Shown here piece after piece: positions 16,290-25,994 of a stretch of DNA of 58,593 nucleotides. Below the pieces are notes generated by a model that did not search any database, had not been told where the DNA came from, and saw only the letters and a list, made by a program, of their open reading frames with translations. The stretch is from NCBI GenBank assembly GCA_012522575.1, contig JAAYKE010000078.1:1-58593 (forward strand). Reading direction: 5' to 3'. Within the stretch, counting starts at the first letter, position 1, and the number at the start of each line of letters is the position of its first letter. Made by a program: the position numbers and the translations under genes. The DNA comes from Armatimonadota bacterium. GTDB taxonomy: Bacteria > Armatimonadota > UBA5829.

Positions 16290-16319
16290 ACTCTAACACG
16301 CCGCCGCAGGTCTCGTCAA
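16290..16319 (-). promoter_or_regulatory. promoter of nitroreductase gene
   Basis: TTGACG-N18-TAGAGT on the minus strand, about 55 bp upstream of the preferred start. Confidence 0.4.
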
Positions 16320-16432
16320 GAATTTCCGCCCGCCCATACTCTTATTGACCCAACTGCGCATAGTCGAAATAACCGGCAAAAATTATTTATTTTTTAATAA
16401 TGAGCTTATTTATATGGGGATCTGCCGATAAT

Positions 16433-16487
16433 TGGGGCATAATACCCCAAGTGCCGGGTTGACACAGCGGGTAATACCCGTTAAAAT
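16433..16487 (+). promoter_or_regulatory. NlpC/P60 promoter with paired operator-like repeats
   Basis: TTGACA (16459-16464), 17 bp, TAAAAT (16482-16487). An inverted repeat CGGGT-AAT-ACCCG fills the spacer, and another, TGGGG-CATAATA-CCCCA, lies just upstream of the -35. Both contain TAATACCC, suggesting two sites for one regulator. Confidence 0.6.
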
Positions 16488-16556
16488 GACCGGCGGTAAC
16501 TAGGATACGCGAAAACTCAACAGTTATTGTATCCCTTAAGGAAAGAGAATCAGTTT

Positions 16557-17438
16557 ATGACACGACGACTTAACGTTGCGGCGTGTTTTTTAGTAGTAGC
16601 GCTTTTAACAACTTGCATTCCCGTATTCGCTGCCACTCACACTATTAAGAAGGGCGATACGCTCTCCTCTATAGCCGCAAAAAACAAAACTACCGTTTCT
16701 AAGCTTGCTAAGGCGAATGGTCTCAAAGAGACATCCATATTAAACATTGGCAAAACAATCACCATCCCCGGAACTGCCACTGCCAAAAAGCAGCCAAACA
16801 GGGCTACTACGGTCACTCGGCAGACTACCACCGCTGTCCATACGCATTCGAGCAGCGCGTGTCTGAGGGAAGGACCAAGCACTAATGCCCGCAAAGTTGC
16901 AGTTCTGCCCATCGGCACTTCACTAAAGCTGATATCTAGGAACGGCAAGTGGGCCAAGGTCGCGCTGCCAAACGGCGTCTGCGGATTTGTCTACAGACCG
17001 CTGCTTTCGGTCGGCGCAAGCCCGTCACCCAAACAGACAGCCAAGGCTGCTCCGGCAGAATCTGCTGCATGTGCGGACAGCACGCTCATCCAAACCGCGC
17101 TTGCCTGTCGCGGAACGGTCTATCGACGCGGCGGGACGAGTCGTGGCGGATTTGACTGCTCCGGCTTTACCAGATACGTCTACGCGAAGTATGGCGTCGC
17201 ACTGCCGCACTCATCAGCGGCGCAGGCCAGCAAGGGAGCTGCAGTATCCAAAAGCGACCTCCAGCCGGGGGATCTGGTCTTCTTCCAGACAAGCAGCCGA
17301 GGGATTTCCCACGTCGGCATCTACATCGGCAATGGGAACTTCGTGCACGCGGCGAGTCGGGGCAGGGGAGTGACTGTGGATTCCATCAATTCCAGCTACT
17401 ACGGCCCGCGCTATCGCGGTGCAAGGCGCGTGGGTTAA
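16557..17438 (+). CDS. secreted LysM-SH3b-NlpC/P60 peptidoglycan hydrolase
   Basis: 293 aa. Signal peptide (VAACFLVVALLTTCIPVFA), LysM (about 28-72, KKGDTLSSIAAKNKTTVSKL), Thr-rich linker, SH3b (about 99-152, CLREGPSTNARKVAVLPIG), and an NlpC/P60 cysteine peptidase (175-293) with Cys201 (DCSGF), His252 (SHVGIYIG) and His264 (FVHAA). Such enzymes cut the gamma-D-Glu-diaminopimelate bond in wall peptides. The ATG at 16557 gives an ideal signal peptide; a TTG ten codons earlier is less likely. Promoter and operator-like repeats lie upstream. Confidence 0.92.
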   Translation: MTRRLNVAACFLVVALLTTCIPVFAATHTIKKGDTLSSIAAKNKTTVSKLAKANGLKETSILNIGKTITIPGTATAKKQPNRATTVTRQTTTAVHTHSSSACLREGPSTNARKVAVLPIGTSLKLISRNGKWAKVALPNGVCGFVYRPLLSVGASPSPKQTAKAAPAESAACADSTLIQTALACRGTVYRRGGTSRGGFDCSGFTRYVYAKYGVALPHSSAAQASKGAAVSKSDLQPGDLVFFQTSSRGISHVGIYIGNGNFVHAASRGRGVTVDSINSSYYGPRYRGARRVG

Positions 17439-17443
17439 TCTCG

Positions 17444-17761
17444 CTAAGTCTTCCTTTTGCCGCCCGCAAGCAGCGCAATATAGGACAAAATCAGCAGCAG
17501 GCTCAACAACTCCAGCGAGTATCCCGCTTCGCGGTAGCTCCTGAATACTCCTGCAACCAATAGATGCACAAATAGTCCGATCCCGACCACCAGAAACACC
17601 AGGGCATACAGCCAGTACATCCATCTGCGGGACGATGTGGCCTGTTCGGCCTCGCGTATATGCGCCCGGTAGGCGTGCGCGCCGAAACCGATATCCAGGG
17701 CAAACACCACTATCAGCTTGGTGGCCTGAAACCAGTCAGGCCAAATTATCGGATCAGGCAT
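17444..17761 (-). CDS. small integral membrane protein
   Basis: 105 aa with three predicted helices: about 14-30 (KLIVVFALDIGFGAHAY), 48-72 (MYWLYALVFLVVGIGLFVHLL) and 82-100 (LELLSLLLILSYIALLAGG). No family recognised. The SD is weak (GGGG). It converges on the NlpC/P60 gene 5 bp away and lies downstream of hemB on the same strand with a 48-bp gap. Confidence 0.55.
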   Translation of the reverse strand: MPDPIIWPDWFQATKLIVVFALDIGFGAHAYRAHIREAEQATSSRRWMYWLYALVFLVVGIGLFVHLLVAGVFRSYREAGYSLELLSLLLILSYIALLAGGKRKT

Positions 17762-17790
17762 CGCAACCCCGCAATCGCTCCGCTTGAGAT

Positions 17791-17804
17791 GAGTTGATCA
17801 ACTC
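17791..17804 (-). terminator. short palindrome after hemB
   Basis: GAGTT-GATC-AACTC just past the hemB stop, no T-tract. Weak candidate terminator. Confidence 0.2.
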
Positions 17805-17809
17805 TTGAC

Positions 17810-18787
17810 TTAAGCCTCATTTCGCCACATTGCAAAATCTTTGGCGCTGTAGGTGATTATTATATCGGCTCCTGCGCGCTTGATCGACACCAGAATCTCC
17901 TCGACGATCCTTCGCTCATCAACAAAACCCCGTTGGGCAGCCAATTTAACCATACTATATTCGCCGGATACGTTATATGCGGCCACCGGGACGTCGAACG
18001 ACTCTTTTGCGTCGCTTATAATGTCGAGATACGAAAGGGCCGGCTTCACCATAACGATATCGGCTCCTTCGTCTATATCCATCGCGATCTCCCTCATCGC
18101 TTCGCGGCGGTTGGGAGGATCCATCTGATACGTCGAGCGATCACCGAACTGCGGAGCGCAGTCGGCCGCTTCTCTGAAAGGGCCATAAAACGCCGAAGCA
18201 TACTTAGCCGAATATGCCATAATCGGCGTATCCTCAAAGTCATTTTCATCGAGCATCTCGCGAATTGCCAACACTCGACCGTCCATCATGTCAGAAGGCG
18301 CTAACATATCTGCGCCTGCCTGCGCGTGGGATAACGCGCTGCGCGCAATCAACTCGACGGTCGCGTCATTAGCAACTCCGCCTTCGCGAACGACTCCGCA
18401 ATGACCATGCGAAGTATATTCGCATAAGCATACATCCGTGATGACGACAAGCTCCGGCAGAGCTTGCTTTAAGGCGCGGACGGCTCTTTGCACTATCCCG
18501 TCATCAGCATAGGTCTCAGAACCGACCTCGTCCTTGCTAGCAGGCAATCCAAAAAGCAGCACGGCAGGAATGCCAAGATCAGAGAGTTTACGGGCCTCTT
18601 CGACCAAAAGATCAATTGAGTAGTGATATACTCCGGGCATCGACGGGATTTGCACCTTCACATCCAGCCCGTTGGTCACAAATAGAGGACATACCAGATC
18701 ATCTACACAAACGCTGACTTCGCGCACCATTTTTCGGAGCATACCGGATCGCCGCAGTCGTCTCATACGATTGATGGGATAGGCCAT
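17810..18787 (-). CDS. hemB: delta-aminolevulinic acid dehydratase (porphobilinogen synthase)
   Basis: Condenses two 5-aminolevulinate to porphobilinogen in tetrapyrrole synthesis. About 325 aa. Zinc-type active site: Cys120, Cys122, Cys130 (VCLCEYTSHGHC). Schiff-base lysines are at 195 (AYSAKYASAFYGPFR) and 248 (MVKPALSYLD). GAGGG lies 8 bp before the ATG at 18787, preferred over an ATG at 18793 and a TTG at 18802. No other hem gene is nearby. An extended -10 promoter lies upstream. Confidence 0.96.
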   Translation of the reverse strand: MAYPINRMRRLRRSGMLRKMVREVSVCVDDLVCPLFVTNGLDVKVQIPSMPGVYHYSIDLLVEEARKLSDLGIPAVLLFGLPASKDEVGSETYADDGIVQRAVRALKQALPELVVITDVCLCEYTSHGHCGVVREGGVANDATVELIARSALSHAQAGADMLAPSDMMDGRVLAIREMLDENDFEDTPIMAYSAKYASAFYGPFREAADCAPQFGDRSTYQMDPPNRREAMREIAMDIDEGADIVMVKPALSYLDIISDAKESFDVPVAAYNVSGEYSMVKLAAQRGFVDERRIVEEILVSIKRAGADIIITYSAKDFAMWRNEA

Positions 18788-18905
18788 ATACATTACCCTC
18801 AAAAATTACCGGCTGATATAGAAAGAAAAAGCCAATCCATAAGGAAATTGCCGGCGTCACGTAGAAGAAATAAACTGGATTGGCACAAAAACCATTCCTG
18901 TGGAC

Positions 18906-18914
18906 ATTATACCA
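18906..18914 (-). promoter_or_regulatory. extended -10 promoter of hemB
   Basis: TGGTATAAT (TGn extended -10) on the minus strand about 120 bp before hemB; no good -35. Confidence 0.4.
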
Positions 18915-18979
18915 CGCATGAAATATACTCGTTTTGTGCAATAACTCATTTTTATGATGCCGTTTCAAGGAGGATCACT

Positions 18980-19693
18980 TTGAAAACACTAAGATTGATT
19001 GCTCTAATTGCAGCGATCACTGCACTTGCTTTGCCGATTTTTGCGGCGGACTGCTCCAAGACCACGACTACTCCCGACAATACTCTCAGCGCGTTTGAAA
19101 AATCCACCGGATGGCAATTGCTTTTCGACGGAAAGACCCTTGATGGATGGGGCTTCACCGATCCGACGCCGGGCGGATGGATCATTGAGAATAATTCCAT
19201 GTTCTACACGGTAAAGGGCAGCGGCTATGCCTATACCAAAAAAACTTTCGGCAATTATCAGTTCAAATGCGACTTTATGGTCGATAAAGGCTCCAACAGC
19301 GGAGTATTCTTCCGATGGGAGAATCTTAACGACCCGGTTGAGACCGGATTCGAGATGCAGGTTTACGATACCGCGGACAAAACAACAATGAGCAAGAACG
19401 ACAGCGGCGCTCTCTATGATGCGGTGGCTCCCAGCGTGAATGCCATGAAACCCGCTATGCAGTGGAATACTGCCGAGATCACCTGCAAAGACAGTATGAT
19501 AATAATCACTATGAACGACAAGCGCATAGTGGTGGCCAATCTCGACAGATGGACGGTCGCAGGGCAAAACCCGGATGGCACGCCAAACAAGTATAAACGG
19601 CCGCTGAAGGACTGGGCGCGGTCCGGTCACATAGGATTCCAGGCTCACGGCGGCAAGGTGTGGTACAAAAACATCAAGATTCGGGAGCTTTAA
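18980..19693 (+). CDS. exported DUF1080 (3-keto-disaccharide hydrolase-like) protein
   Basis: 237 aa. TTG start with AAGGAGG 6-7 bp upstream, then a clean signal peptide (TLRLIALIAAITALALPIFA). The mature domain has DUF1080/concanavalin-fold marks: WQLLFDGKTLDGW, GGWIIENNSMFYT, NYQFKCDFMV, NSGVFFRW, GFEMQVYD, and the C-terminal GHIGFQAHGGKVWYKNIKI. Members bind or hydrolyse (3-keto)glycosides outside the cytoplasm. It sits just upstream of a GH78 gene, with a terminator between. Confidence 0.87.
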   Translation: MKTLRLIALIAAITALALPIFAADCSKTTTTPDNTLSAFEKSTGWQLLFDGKTLDGWGFTDPTPGGWIIENNSMFYTVKGSGYAYTKKTFGNYQFKCDFMVDKGSNSGVFFRWENLNDPVETGFEMQVYDTADKTTMSKNDSGALYDAVAPSVNAMKPAMQWNTAEITCKDSMIIITMNDKRIVVANLDRWTVAGQNPDGTPNKYKRPLKDWARSGHIGFQAHGGKVWYKNIKIREL

Positions 19694-19723
19694 CCCGAAC
19701 GACGCTCTGATAAATGAACTAAT

Positions 19724-19757
19724 GTGGGGTCGGCTTCGGCCCCACTTAATATTATTT
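19724..19757 (+). terminator. intrinsic terminator after DUF1080 gene
   Basis: GTGGGGTCG-GCTT-CGGCCCCAC followed by TTAATATTATTTT. Confidence 0.8.
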
Positions 19758-19797
19758 TGCAAATTCGCATCCTCTAATCCCCAAGGAGACCTGCCCA

Positions 19798-21966
19798 ATG
19801 CCTGCTCAATACGGTGTTCAAGCGCCAATCGGGTTAATCTGCGAACTGCTCGCGCATCCCGAATTGACCGTGATCACAAACCCGCGTCCGGCGTTCGGAT
19901 GGATCGTAAATGATACGAGAAAAGGCGCCGCGCAAACGGCATATCAGATCATGGTCTCCTCCGGCGGCAGGTCATTGACCGGGGATATGTGGGATTCAGG
20001 CAAGATAAAATCAGATAATTCAATCAATGTTCGCTATGAAGGATCGCCTCTCAAGCCCGGCGATATATGCTGGTGGGCTGTAAGAACCTGGGATTGCGAT
20101 GACCTGCCAAGCCCGTGGAGCAAACCGCAGAAGCTGTTTATACACGCTGCCGACCCTGCCGGCGTATTTTATTCGGACAAATGGGTCGAAACCACTCCCG
20201 GAATTGTTCGCGCAAATCAGCATCCCCTTGAAGTTAATGCGGTTGCGCCCAGACAAATCATATCCAAAGGCTCAGGGAGCTATTTTATCGACTTCGGCAA
20301 GGCTGCGTTTGGCGTATTGGAACTTGACATTAACAGCAGCGATGAACGCAGCATCGAGATCAGCCTTGGAGAGAAGCGCTCAGGCGATGCGGTGGATGCT
20401 GCTCCCGGCGGGTCGGTTGTGTATATAAAGACTCAACTGCAATTAAAACCCGGCGCACACAGATACAAACTCGAGTTGCCGGTCTTCGAACGTGGAATCC
20501 GCATGCCCAAACACATAGGCGAAGTTGCCCCGTTTCGATATTGCGAGATCGCCAACAGCCCTTGTCAGATCAATGCCTCCAACATTCGACAGCTTGCCGT
20601 ATGGTACCGCTTCGACGACAGCGCATCGTCTTTTTCTTCGTCCGATATCGCGCTCAATGACATTTGGGAGTTATGCAAATACTCAATCAAAGCCACCAGT
20701 TTTCTGGGCATATATGTCGATGGCCAACGGGAGCGCCTGCCCTATGAGGCCGACGCCTACATTAACCAGCTTGGGCACTACTACACCGACCGCGAATATG
20801 CGATGGGACGTCATACCCATGAGCATCTTATCAAGCATCCCACATGGCCGACGGAGTGGATACTGTTTTCCGTATTGATCGCCTGGGAGGATTATCTGCA
20901 CACCGGCAACGCCGATTCCATCAAGCGACATTATGACGACCTGGCCGCCAAAACTTTGATTGCGCTGTCACGTGAGGATGGCTTAATAAGCGCTCGCACA
21001 GGGCTTGTAACCAAAGATGTCCTCGAATCGGTCCACTTTGCCGGCGGCAATTTGCGGGATATAGTAGACTGGCCACACGGCAGCGAGACCGACGGTTATG
21101 ATTTCACGGATATTAACACCGTGGTCAATGCGTTTCACTATCGAGCCTTGGTTCTTATGGCTGAAATGGCCTCAGCGATCGGACGGGAAGCCGATAGCCA
21201 AAAATATATCGAACAAGCCGGCAAGGTCTATGCATCGTTCAACAAACTCCTCTACGACGATTCCAAGGCAGCTTACATCGACGGCGAGACCAGCAGCCAC
21301 GCTTCCCTGCATGCAAATATGTTCGCACTGGCCTTTGGGCTGGTTGATGAGTCACGCAAGCCCTCGGTGATCAAGTTTATAAAGAGCCGAGGGATGGCCT
21401 GCAGCGTCTATGGCGCGCAATTCCTGCTTGAGGCGTTATATCGCGAGGGTGAGGACGCCTATGCGCTGGATTTGATCACCAACTCCGGCGATCGCAGTTG
21501 GCCGCATATGATATCCAATATCGGCACAACAATCACTCTGGAGGCGTGGGACCCAAAATATAAACCCAACCTCGATTGGAACCACGCCTGGGGAGCAGCT
21601 CCGGCCAACATTATACCCAGATTTATAGTCGGCCTGGAGCCAATAGAGCCGGGCTTTTCTGTAGTGCGAATCAAACCGCGCATAGCCTCTCTGCGCAGCC
21701 TCAACTCCATAACTCCGACAATTCGCGGCCCCGTCAAAATATCGATCAAGCTCGACGAGTCGGAATATCGGCTCAACTGCTCTATACCTGCCAATATGTC
21801 TGCCGAAGTGCATATACCCGCATCGGACATATCACAGGTGTTTCAAGCCGGAAAGAGCCTGTCGAGTTCGAGATTTGTGGAGTATATCGGAAAGCGCGAC
21901 GGCAGGATCATACTCAAAGTCGCCTCCGGCTCGTATGAATTCTCAACCAGAATGCCCGGTTTGTAG
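19798..21966 (+). CDS. alpha-L-rhamnosidase-like glycoside hydrolase (GH78)
   Basis: 722 aa, no signal peptide, so cytoplasmic. It begins with a fibronectin-like domain (PRPAFGWIV, WWAVRTWD), then jelly-roll segments and an (alpha/alpha)6 barrel with YVDGQRERLPYEADAYI (Asp/Glu-rich active-site region of GH78), PTEWILFSVLIAWEDYL and TSSHASLHANMFALAFGLV. A C-terminal beta domain starts at about 620 (GFSVVRIKPRIASL). AAGGAGA lies 7-8 bp before the ATG. With DUF1080 it suggests use of rhamnose-containing plant or microbial glycans; other GH families of this fold are possible. A MITE-like element begins 3 bp after the stop. Confidence 0.85.
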   Translation: MPAQYGVQAPIGLICELLAHPELTVITNPRPAFGWIVNDTRKGAAQTAYQIMVSSGGRSLTGDMWDSGKIKSDNSINVRYEGSPLKPGDICWWAVRTWDCDDLPSPWSKPQKLFIHAADPAGVFYSDKWVETTPGIVRANQHPLEVNAVAPRQIISKGSGSYFIDFGKAAFGVLELDINSSDERSIEISLGEKRSGDAVDAAPGGSVVYIKTQLQLKPGAHRYKLELPVFERGIRMPKHIGEVAPFRYCEIANSPCQINASNIRQLAVWYRFDDSASSFSSSDIALNDIWELCKYSIKATSFLGIYVDGQRERLPYEADAYINQLGHYYTDREYAMGRHTHEHLIKHPTWPTEWILFSVLIAWEDYLHTGNADSIKRHYDDLAAKTLIALSREDGLISARTGLVTKDVLESVHFAGGNLRDIVDWPHGSETDGYDFTDINTVVNAFHYRALVLMAEMASAIGREADSQKYIEQAGKVYASFNKLLYDDSKAAYIDGETSSHASLHANMFALAFGLVDESRKPSVIKFIKSRGMACSVYGAQFLLEALYREGEDAYALDLITNSGDRSWPHMISNIGTTITLEAWDPKYKPNLDWNHAWGAAPANIIPRFIVGLEPIEPGFSVVRIKPRIASLRSLNSITPTIRGPVKISIKLDESEYRLNCSIPANMSAEVHIPASDISQVFQAGKSLSSSRFVEYIGKRDGRIILKVASGSYEFSTRMPGL

Positions 21967-21969
21967 ATA

Positions 21970-22186
21970 GTTACAGATCACGAATGAAGATTACCCCTGC
22001 CCGTAGTGTCCGATCTCCGTCTTAGAAGTTGGAAGTTAGAGGTTAGAGGTTGGGAATAGGGTGGCGATACCGGCTCGAACTTCGGACATCAAAAAAAGCA
22101 GATTTCTCACTTCGTTCGAAATGACATAGTTTATGTGGCTGGGACATAGGCCAGCCACTGATAACTCACGAAGAGTGAGTTGTTAC
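21970..22186 (+). mobile_element. MITE-like element, copy 4
   Basis: Left end GTTACAGATCAC (21970-21981), right end CTCACGAAGAGTGAG and GTGAGTTGTTAC (22175-22186). It starts 3 bp after the GH78 stop. No clear target duplication remains. Confidence 0.75.
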
Positions 22187-22199
22187 TATAGAAATGAAA

Positions 22200-22232
22200 T
22201 AGCCCGCCATAAAAATCTATGACGGGTTGCGT
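22200..22232 (-). terminator. terminator of PEP-CTERM gene
   Basis: Minus-strand hairpin CCCG-t-CATA-gattttt-TATG-g-CGGG followed by CTATTTCATTT. Confidence 0.55.
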
Positions 22233-22249
22233 TTCGGTTATATTATATT

Positions 22250-22906
22250 CTAGCGTCGTCGTCTGAGTCTGAAGAATATGGGTATCATTCCCGCCAAAAG
22301 AGCCGGCAGACTGGCCGGTTCAGGAACCGCGGTGGCCACAATCTTAGGCCCGTTGCCCGATTCCGCCGAGGAGATTTGTCCCATAGAATCCCCTGTTGCA
22401 GATAATACGAACGTCGAATACGAGCGCCCGGCGGCCAGGTCGTCGAGGACAAAGCTGAGAACGTCGAAGTTCATTGGCCCTGCAGATTGGGAAGTGTTGC
22501 TATCCCAGAGCGTGAAATGTTTAGGCAAAGCCATGCTAGCGGGTCCCAGATCATCTGCCTGCACGTCACCTGTCAGCGCGGTCGTGCCCGTATCCAGCCA
22601 ACCAATATTGATTTCACCGTACCCGTCAAATGTATTGCCTTCCTCGAAGTTTACGAACAGCGTGGCCGAATTCAACGACATACCGTAAAGAGGCAGGATG
22701 GGTATTTCGAATATAGACACTTCGGTGAAGAGCATATCGGGGAAGTTTACCGCTGAAAGAAAACCGACTCCCACCCCGTAAGTAACGCCATTATACGAAG
22801 CATCTCCATCTTCAGGAGCATAAAGGTCAAATGTCTGCGCCTGGGCTGCCACGCCAATGGCCAGTAGCGCAATCGTGATGAAAATAGCAGCAAATTTCCG
22901 TGTCAT
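22250..22906 (-). CDS. PEP-CTERM sorting-signal protein
   Basis: 218 aa exported protein. Signal peptide (FAAIFITIALLAIGVAAQA), a beta-rich Asp/Gly/Ser/Thr mature region, and a C-terminal PEP-CTERM tripartite signal: VPEPASLP, a hydrophobic helix and RLRRRR. In the exosortase system this tail is cleaved and the protein is attached to or released at the surface with exopolysaccharide. Exosortase (EpsH) is not in the window. AAGGAAGG lies about 9 bp before the ATG. The function of the mature part is unknown. Confidence 0.85.
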   Translation of the reverse strand: MTRKFAAIFITIALLAIGVAAQAQTFDLYAPEDGDASYNGVTYGVGVGFLSAVNFPDMLFTEVSIFEIPILPLYGMSLNSATLFVNFEEGNTFDGYGEINIGWLDTGTTALTGDVQADDLGPASMALPKHFTLWDSNTSQSAGPMNFDVLSFVLDDLAAGRSYSTFVLSATGDSMGQISSAESGNGPKIVATAVPEPASLPALLAGMIPIFFRLRRRR

Positions 22907-22930
22907 TATGGTTTCCTTCCTTCAGAACTC

Positions 22931-22959
22931 TTATAAAAAAAGCTAGAGCACAGGGTCAA
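22931..22959 (-). promoter_or_regulatory. promoter of PEP-CTERM gene
   Basis: TTGACC-N17-TTATAA on the minus strand, ending 25 bp before the start codon. Confidence 0.5.
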
Positions 22960-23065
22960 TATATTTAGTGCACATTGTATGCCAGTTGTGCATTACTGAC
23001 TGATTGATGTTTCAGCAAGTGCCGCTATATTGTAGTTTCGGCTATTGTTGCAGGTTAATCCAGGT

Positions 23066-23094
23066 AAAAAAAGCGGCGATATCGCTACCGCCGC
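23066..23094 (-). terminator. clpB terminator
   Basis: Minus-strand GCGGCG-GTAGCGATAT-CGCCGC followed by seven T. Confidence 0.8.
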
Positions 23095-23127
23095 CAGGTT
23101 TTATTTGCATATTGCCTTGTTATTGCG

Positions 23128-25758
23128 TCATATCGACACTGCTGTATCCTTGCGCTCAAAGACGATCGCGCCGTCTTCATCCGCGTCAACGGTGATCTTG
23201 TCGCCTTCTTTGAACTTGCCTTCGAGCAGATCCATAGCAAGCTTGTCCTGAATCTCACGCTGAATAGCGCGCTTCAGCGGTCGCGCTCCATAGACAGGAT
23301 CGAAGCCCTGTTTGGCAAGAGATTTCTTGGCGGCCTGGGTCAATTCAAGTTCGAATCGCTTATCCGCAAGCCGACGTTTGAGATACGCGATCTGAATATC
23401 GACTATCCTTTCAATGTCAGATTCAGACAGAGAGTTAAAGACCACGATCTCATCAACTCGATTTAAAAACTCCGGCCTGAACTGCTGTCTCAGCGCTTCC
23501 AGCACCAGTTTGGACAGTTCTTCCTGGTTCATTTTATGCTCGGTGCTCTGCCGGAAGCCCAAAATATTGTGTTCCCGAATCAACTCCGATCCGATGTTGC
23601 TGGTCATAATAATCACAACATTTCGGAAGTCTACCGTCCGTCCCTGGCCGTCAGTCAGCCGACCGTCCTCAAGAATCTGCAGCAGCACGTTAAAGACATC
23701 AGGGTGCGCCTTTTCTATCTCATCAAATAGAACTACGCTGTAAGGCCTTCTGCGCACGTGCTCGGTAAGATAGCCCCCTTCTTCATAGCCGACATAGCCG
23801 GGAGGCGCTCCCAGCATTCTCGCCACTGAGTGCTTCTCCATATATTCGCTCATATCAATGCGCACCATCGCGCGCTCGTCATCGAACATAAACTCCGCCA
23901 ATGCGCGGGCAAGCTCGGTTTTGCCTACTCCAGTCGGCCCCATGAAAATGAAGCTTCCGATAGGCCTGTTGGGGTCCTGCAACCCGGCACGCGCCCTTCG
24001 CACCGCATTGGATATTGCGCTGACCGCAGGGTTCTGGCCGACTACCCGCTCCTCCAGTCGCTTCTCCATGTGTATAAGTTTAGCGGTCTCTCCTTCTACT
24101 AACCTGGTCACAGGAATGCCGGTCCACTTGCCGACCACCTCGGCGATATCCTCTTCATCGACCTCTTCTTTTAGCATCTTTTTCTGAGCTTGCAGGGCGG
24201 ACAGCTTGTCCCCTTGATCCTGCAGTTCACGTGTCAAGTCCGGAATAATGCCGTGTCGCAGTTCGGCGGCGCGTGCAAGGTCTCCGGCCCTCTCAGCGTT
24301 GCTTTCGTCAACTTTGGCCGTCTCCAGGCGGGATTTTATTTCGCGAATATGCGTTATGGCGTCCTTTTCGAGCTGCCAGTGCGCCTTCATCTCGTCTGAG
24401 CGTTCTCGTAGATCCGCTGCTTCCTGTTCAAGTTTCTCCAAACGTCTTATACAAGCTTCGTCAGTTTCTTTCTTAAGAGCCTCTCTTTCGATTTCGAGTT
24501 GTCGTATGCGCCTTTCCACTTCATCTATTTCAGTGGGCATGCTGTCGATCTCGATTCTCAGACGAGAAGCCGCCTCGTCAATGAGGTCAATCGCTTTGTC
24601 GGGCAGGAATCTATCCGTGATATACCGATCCGACATCACCGCAGCGCTCACCAGCGCGGAGTCATTAATTCGCACGCCATGATGCGCCTCATAACGCTCC
24701 TTGAGACCGCGCAAAATGGCAATTGTGTCATCTACGCTTGGCGGCTCCACCATCACCGGCTGGAATCTTCGCTCCAGTGCCGCATCTTTTTCTATGTGCT
24801 TGCGATATTCATCAAGAGTGGTGGCTCCCACGCACTTGAGTTCCCCTCTGGCCAGCATCGGTTTGAGCAGATTGGCCGCATCCATTGCGCCCTCCGCTCC
24901 TCCTGCGCCGACGATTGTATGAAGCTCATCGATAAACAATATGATTTGTCCCTGCGCCTCCTGGATCTCTTTGAGAACCGCCTTCAGCCTGTCCTCAAAC
25001 TCCCCGCGATATTTGGTTCCGGCGATCAATCCCCCCAAATCAAGGGCGATCACCAGTTTATTTTTGAGGCTCTCCGGCACATCACCGCTGACCACACGCT
25101 GTGCCAGCCCCTCGACAATCGCGGTCTTGCCTACGCCAGGCTCGCCAATTAGCACAGGATTATTTTTGGTCCTGCGCGAAAGCACCTGAATTATGCGGCG
25201 AATCTCTTCGTCGCGTCCGATTACCGGGTCAAGGCTGCCTTTGCGAGCCTCCTCGGTCAGGTCACGGCCATATTTTTCCAGAGCCTGATATTTATCTTCC
25301 GGGTTCTGATCGGTGACCCTTTGCGTGCCGCGCACCTCGGCCATCGCCGCATAAATGTTATCCCTGCTCGCGCCGGCTTTCGCCAACACTTCAGCGGCCG
25401 CCCCGCCCTCGGATGCAATCCCTATAAGCAGATGTTCCGTGCTGAGATACTCATCCTTTAGCCGCTCGGCTTCCTGAGTTGCTGCCTCAAATACTCGACT
25501 CAGCCTTGGCCCGATATGAACTCCGGCAGCACCGGACACCTTGGGCATTTTATCGACCTCAGATTTAACCTGCTCAACCAGTACGGCAGGGCTGGCTCCC
25601 AACTTTTGCAGGATAGGGCCGACAACTCCGCCTTGCTGAGCTAGCAGCGCAAGCAGAAGGTGCTCCGGTTCGAGTTGCTGCTGGCGGCTTTCTTCGGATA
25701 TGTGCTGCGCATCCTGAAGGGCGTCCTGCGCTTTGATCGTAAGTTTATCCATTCTCAT
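23128..25758 (-). CDS. clpB: ClpB disaggregase (Hsp100)
   Basis: ATP-driven protein disaggregase working with DnaK, 876 aa. N-terminal Clp-N repeats (about 1-145, [12 protein letters not shown] and [14 protein letters not shown]), AAA-1 with GEPGVGKT near 204, the M-domain coiled coil (about 400-530, rich in E/K/R), and AAA-2 with GPTGVGKT near 606, plus the C-terminal [13 protein letters not shown]. The ATG at 25758 is 7 bp after GAGG; a GTG one codon earlier is too close to it. Promoter with a HAIR-like operator. dnaK and hspR are not in the window. Confidence 0.97.
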   Translation of the reverse strand: MRMDKLTIKAQDALQDAQHISEESRQQQLEPEHLLLALLAQQGGVVGPILQKLGASPAVLVEQVKSEVDKMPKVSGAAGVHIGPRLSRVFEAATQEAERLKDEYLSTEHLLIGIASEGGAAAEVLAKAGASRDNIYAAMAEVRGTQRVTDQNPEDKYQALEKYGRDLTEEARKGSLDPVIGRDEEIRRIIQVLSRRTKNNPVLIGEPGVGKTAIVEGLAQRVVSGDVPESLKNKLVIALDLGGLIAGTKYRGEFEDRLKAVLKEIQEAQGQIILFIDELHTIVGAGGAEGAMDAANLLKPMLARGELKCVGATTLDEYRKHIEKDAALERRFQPVMVEPPSVDDTIAILRGLKERYEAHHGVRINDSALVSAAVMSDRYITDRFLPDKAIDLIDEAASRLRIEIDSMPTEIDEVERRIRQLEIEREALKKETDEACIRRLEKLEQEAADLRERSDEMKAHWQLEKDAITHIREIKSRLETAKVDESNAERAGDLARAAELRHGIIPDLTRELQDQGDKLSALQAQKKMLKEEVDEEDIAEVVGKWTGIPVTRLVEGETAKLIHMEKRLEERVVGQNPAVSAISNAVRRARAGLQDPNRPIGSFIFMGPTGVGKTELARALAEFMFDDERAMVRIDMSEYMEKHSVARMLGAPPGYVGYEEGGYLTEHVRRRPYSVVLFDEIEKAHPDVFNVLLQILEDGRLTDGQGRTVDFRNVVIIMTSNIGSELIREHNILGFRQSTEHKMNQEELSKLVLEALRQQFRPEFLNRVDEIVVFNSLSESDIERIVDIQIAYLKRRLADKRFELELTQAAKKSLAKQGFDPVYGARPLKRAIQREIQDKLAMDLLEGKFKEGDKITVDADEDGAIVFERKDTAVSI

Positions 25759-25855
25759 CACACCACCTCATTAGGCTCGTGTCTACTTCGCCGCGTTATT
25801 AGTCTGCACCAAACGAAATGTTACCCATTTTCGGCGCAGATGCTACACTGATAAT

Positions 25856-25885
25856 AGTCTAACACCTGAGTCTATCAATGTCAAG
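25856..25885 (-). promoter_or_regulatory. clpB promoter overlapped by HAIR-like repeat
   Basis: TTGACA (25879-25884), 17 bp, TAGACT (25856-25861). Overlapping it, CTTGACA-N7-ACTCAGG (25865-25885) matches the HspR repeat CTTGAGT-N7-ACTCAAG at 11 of 14 positions with exact spacing. Confidence 0.65.
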
Positions 25886-25934
25886 TGCCTTGCTGCACTA
25901 TATAGTATGTTACCACGCGCTCTTTATAATTATG

Positions 25935-25969
25935 CACAAAAAAGGGCGTAACTCCGCAGTTGCGCCCTT
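25935..25969 (-). terminator. terminator of transaldolase-like gene
   Basis: Minus-strand AAGGGCG-c-AACT...AGTT-a-CGCCCTT followed by TTTTTTG. Confidence 0.85.
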
Positions 25970-25994
25970 GTCATCATTTTATTGGCGAGTGTCC

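Noticed and set aside
19004-19828. 274-codon minus-strand frame opposite the DUF1080 gene
   Set aside because: The plus strand has signal peptide, SD and domain motifs; the antisense frame has none.
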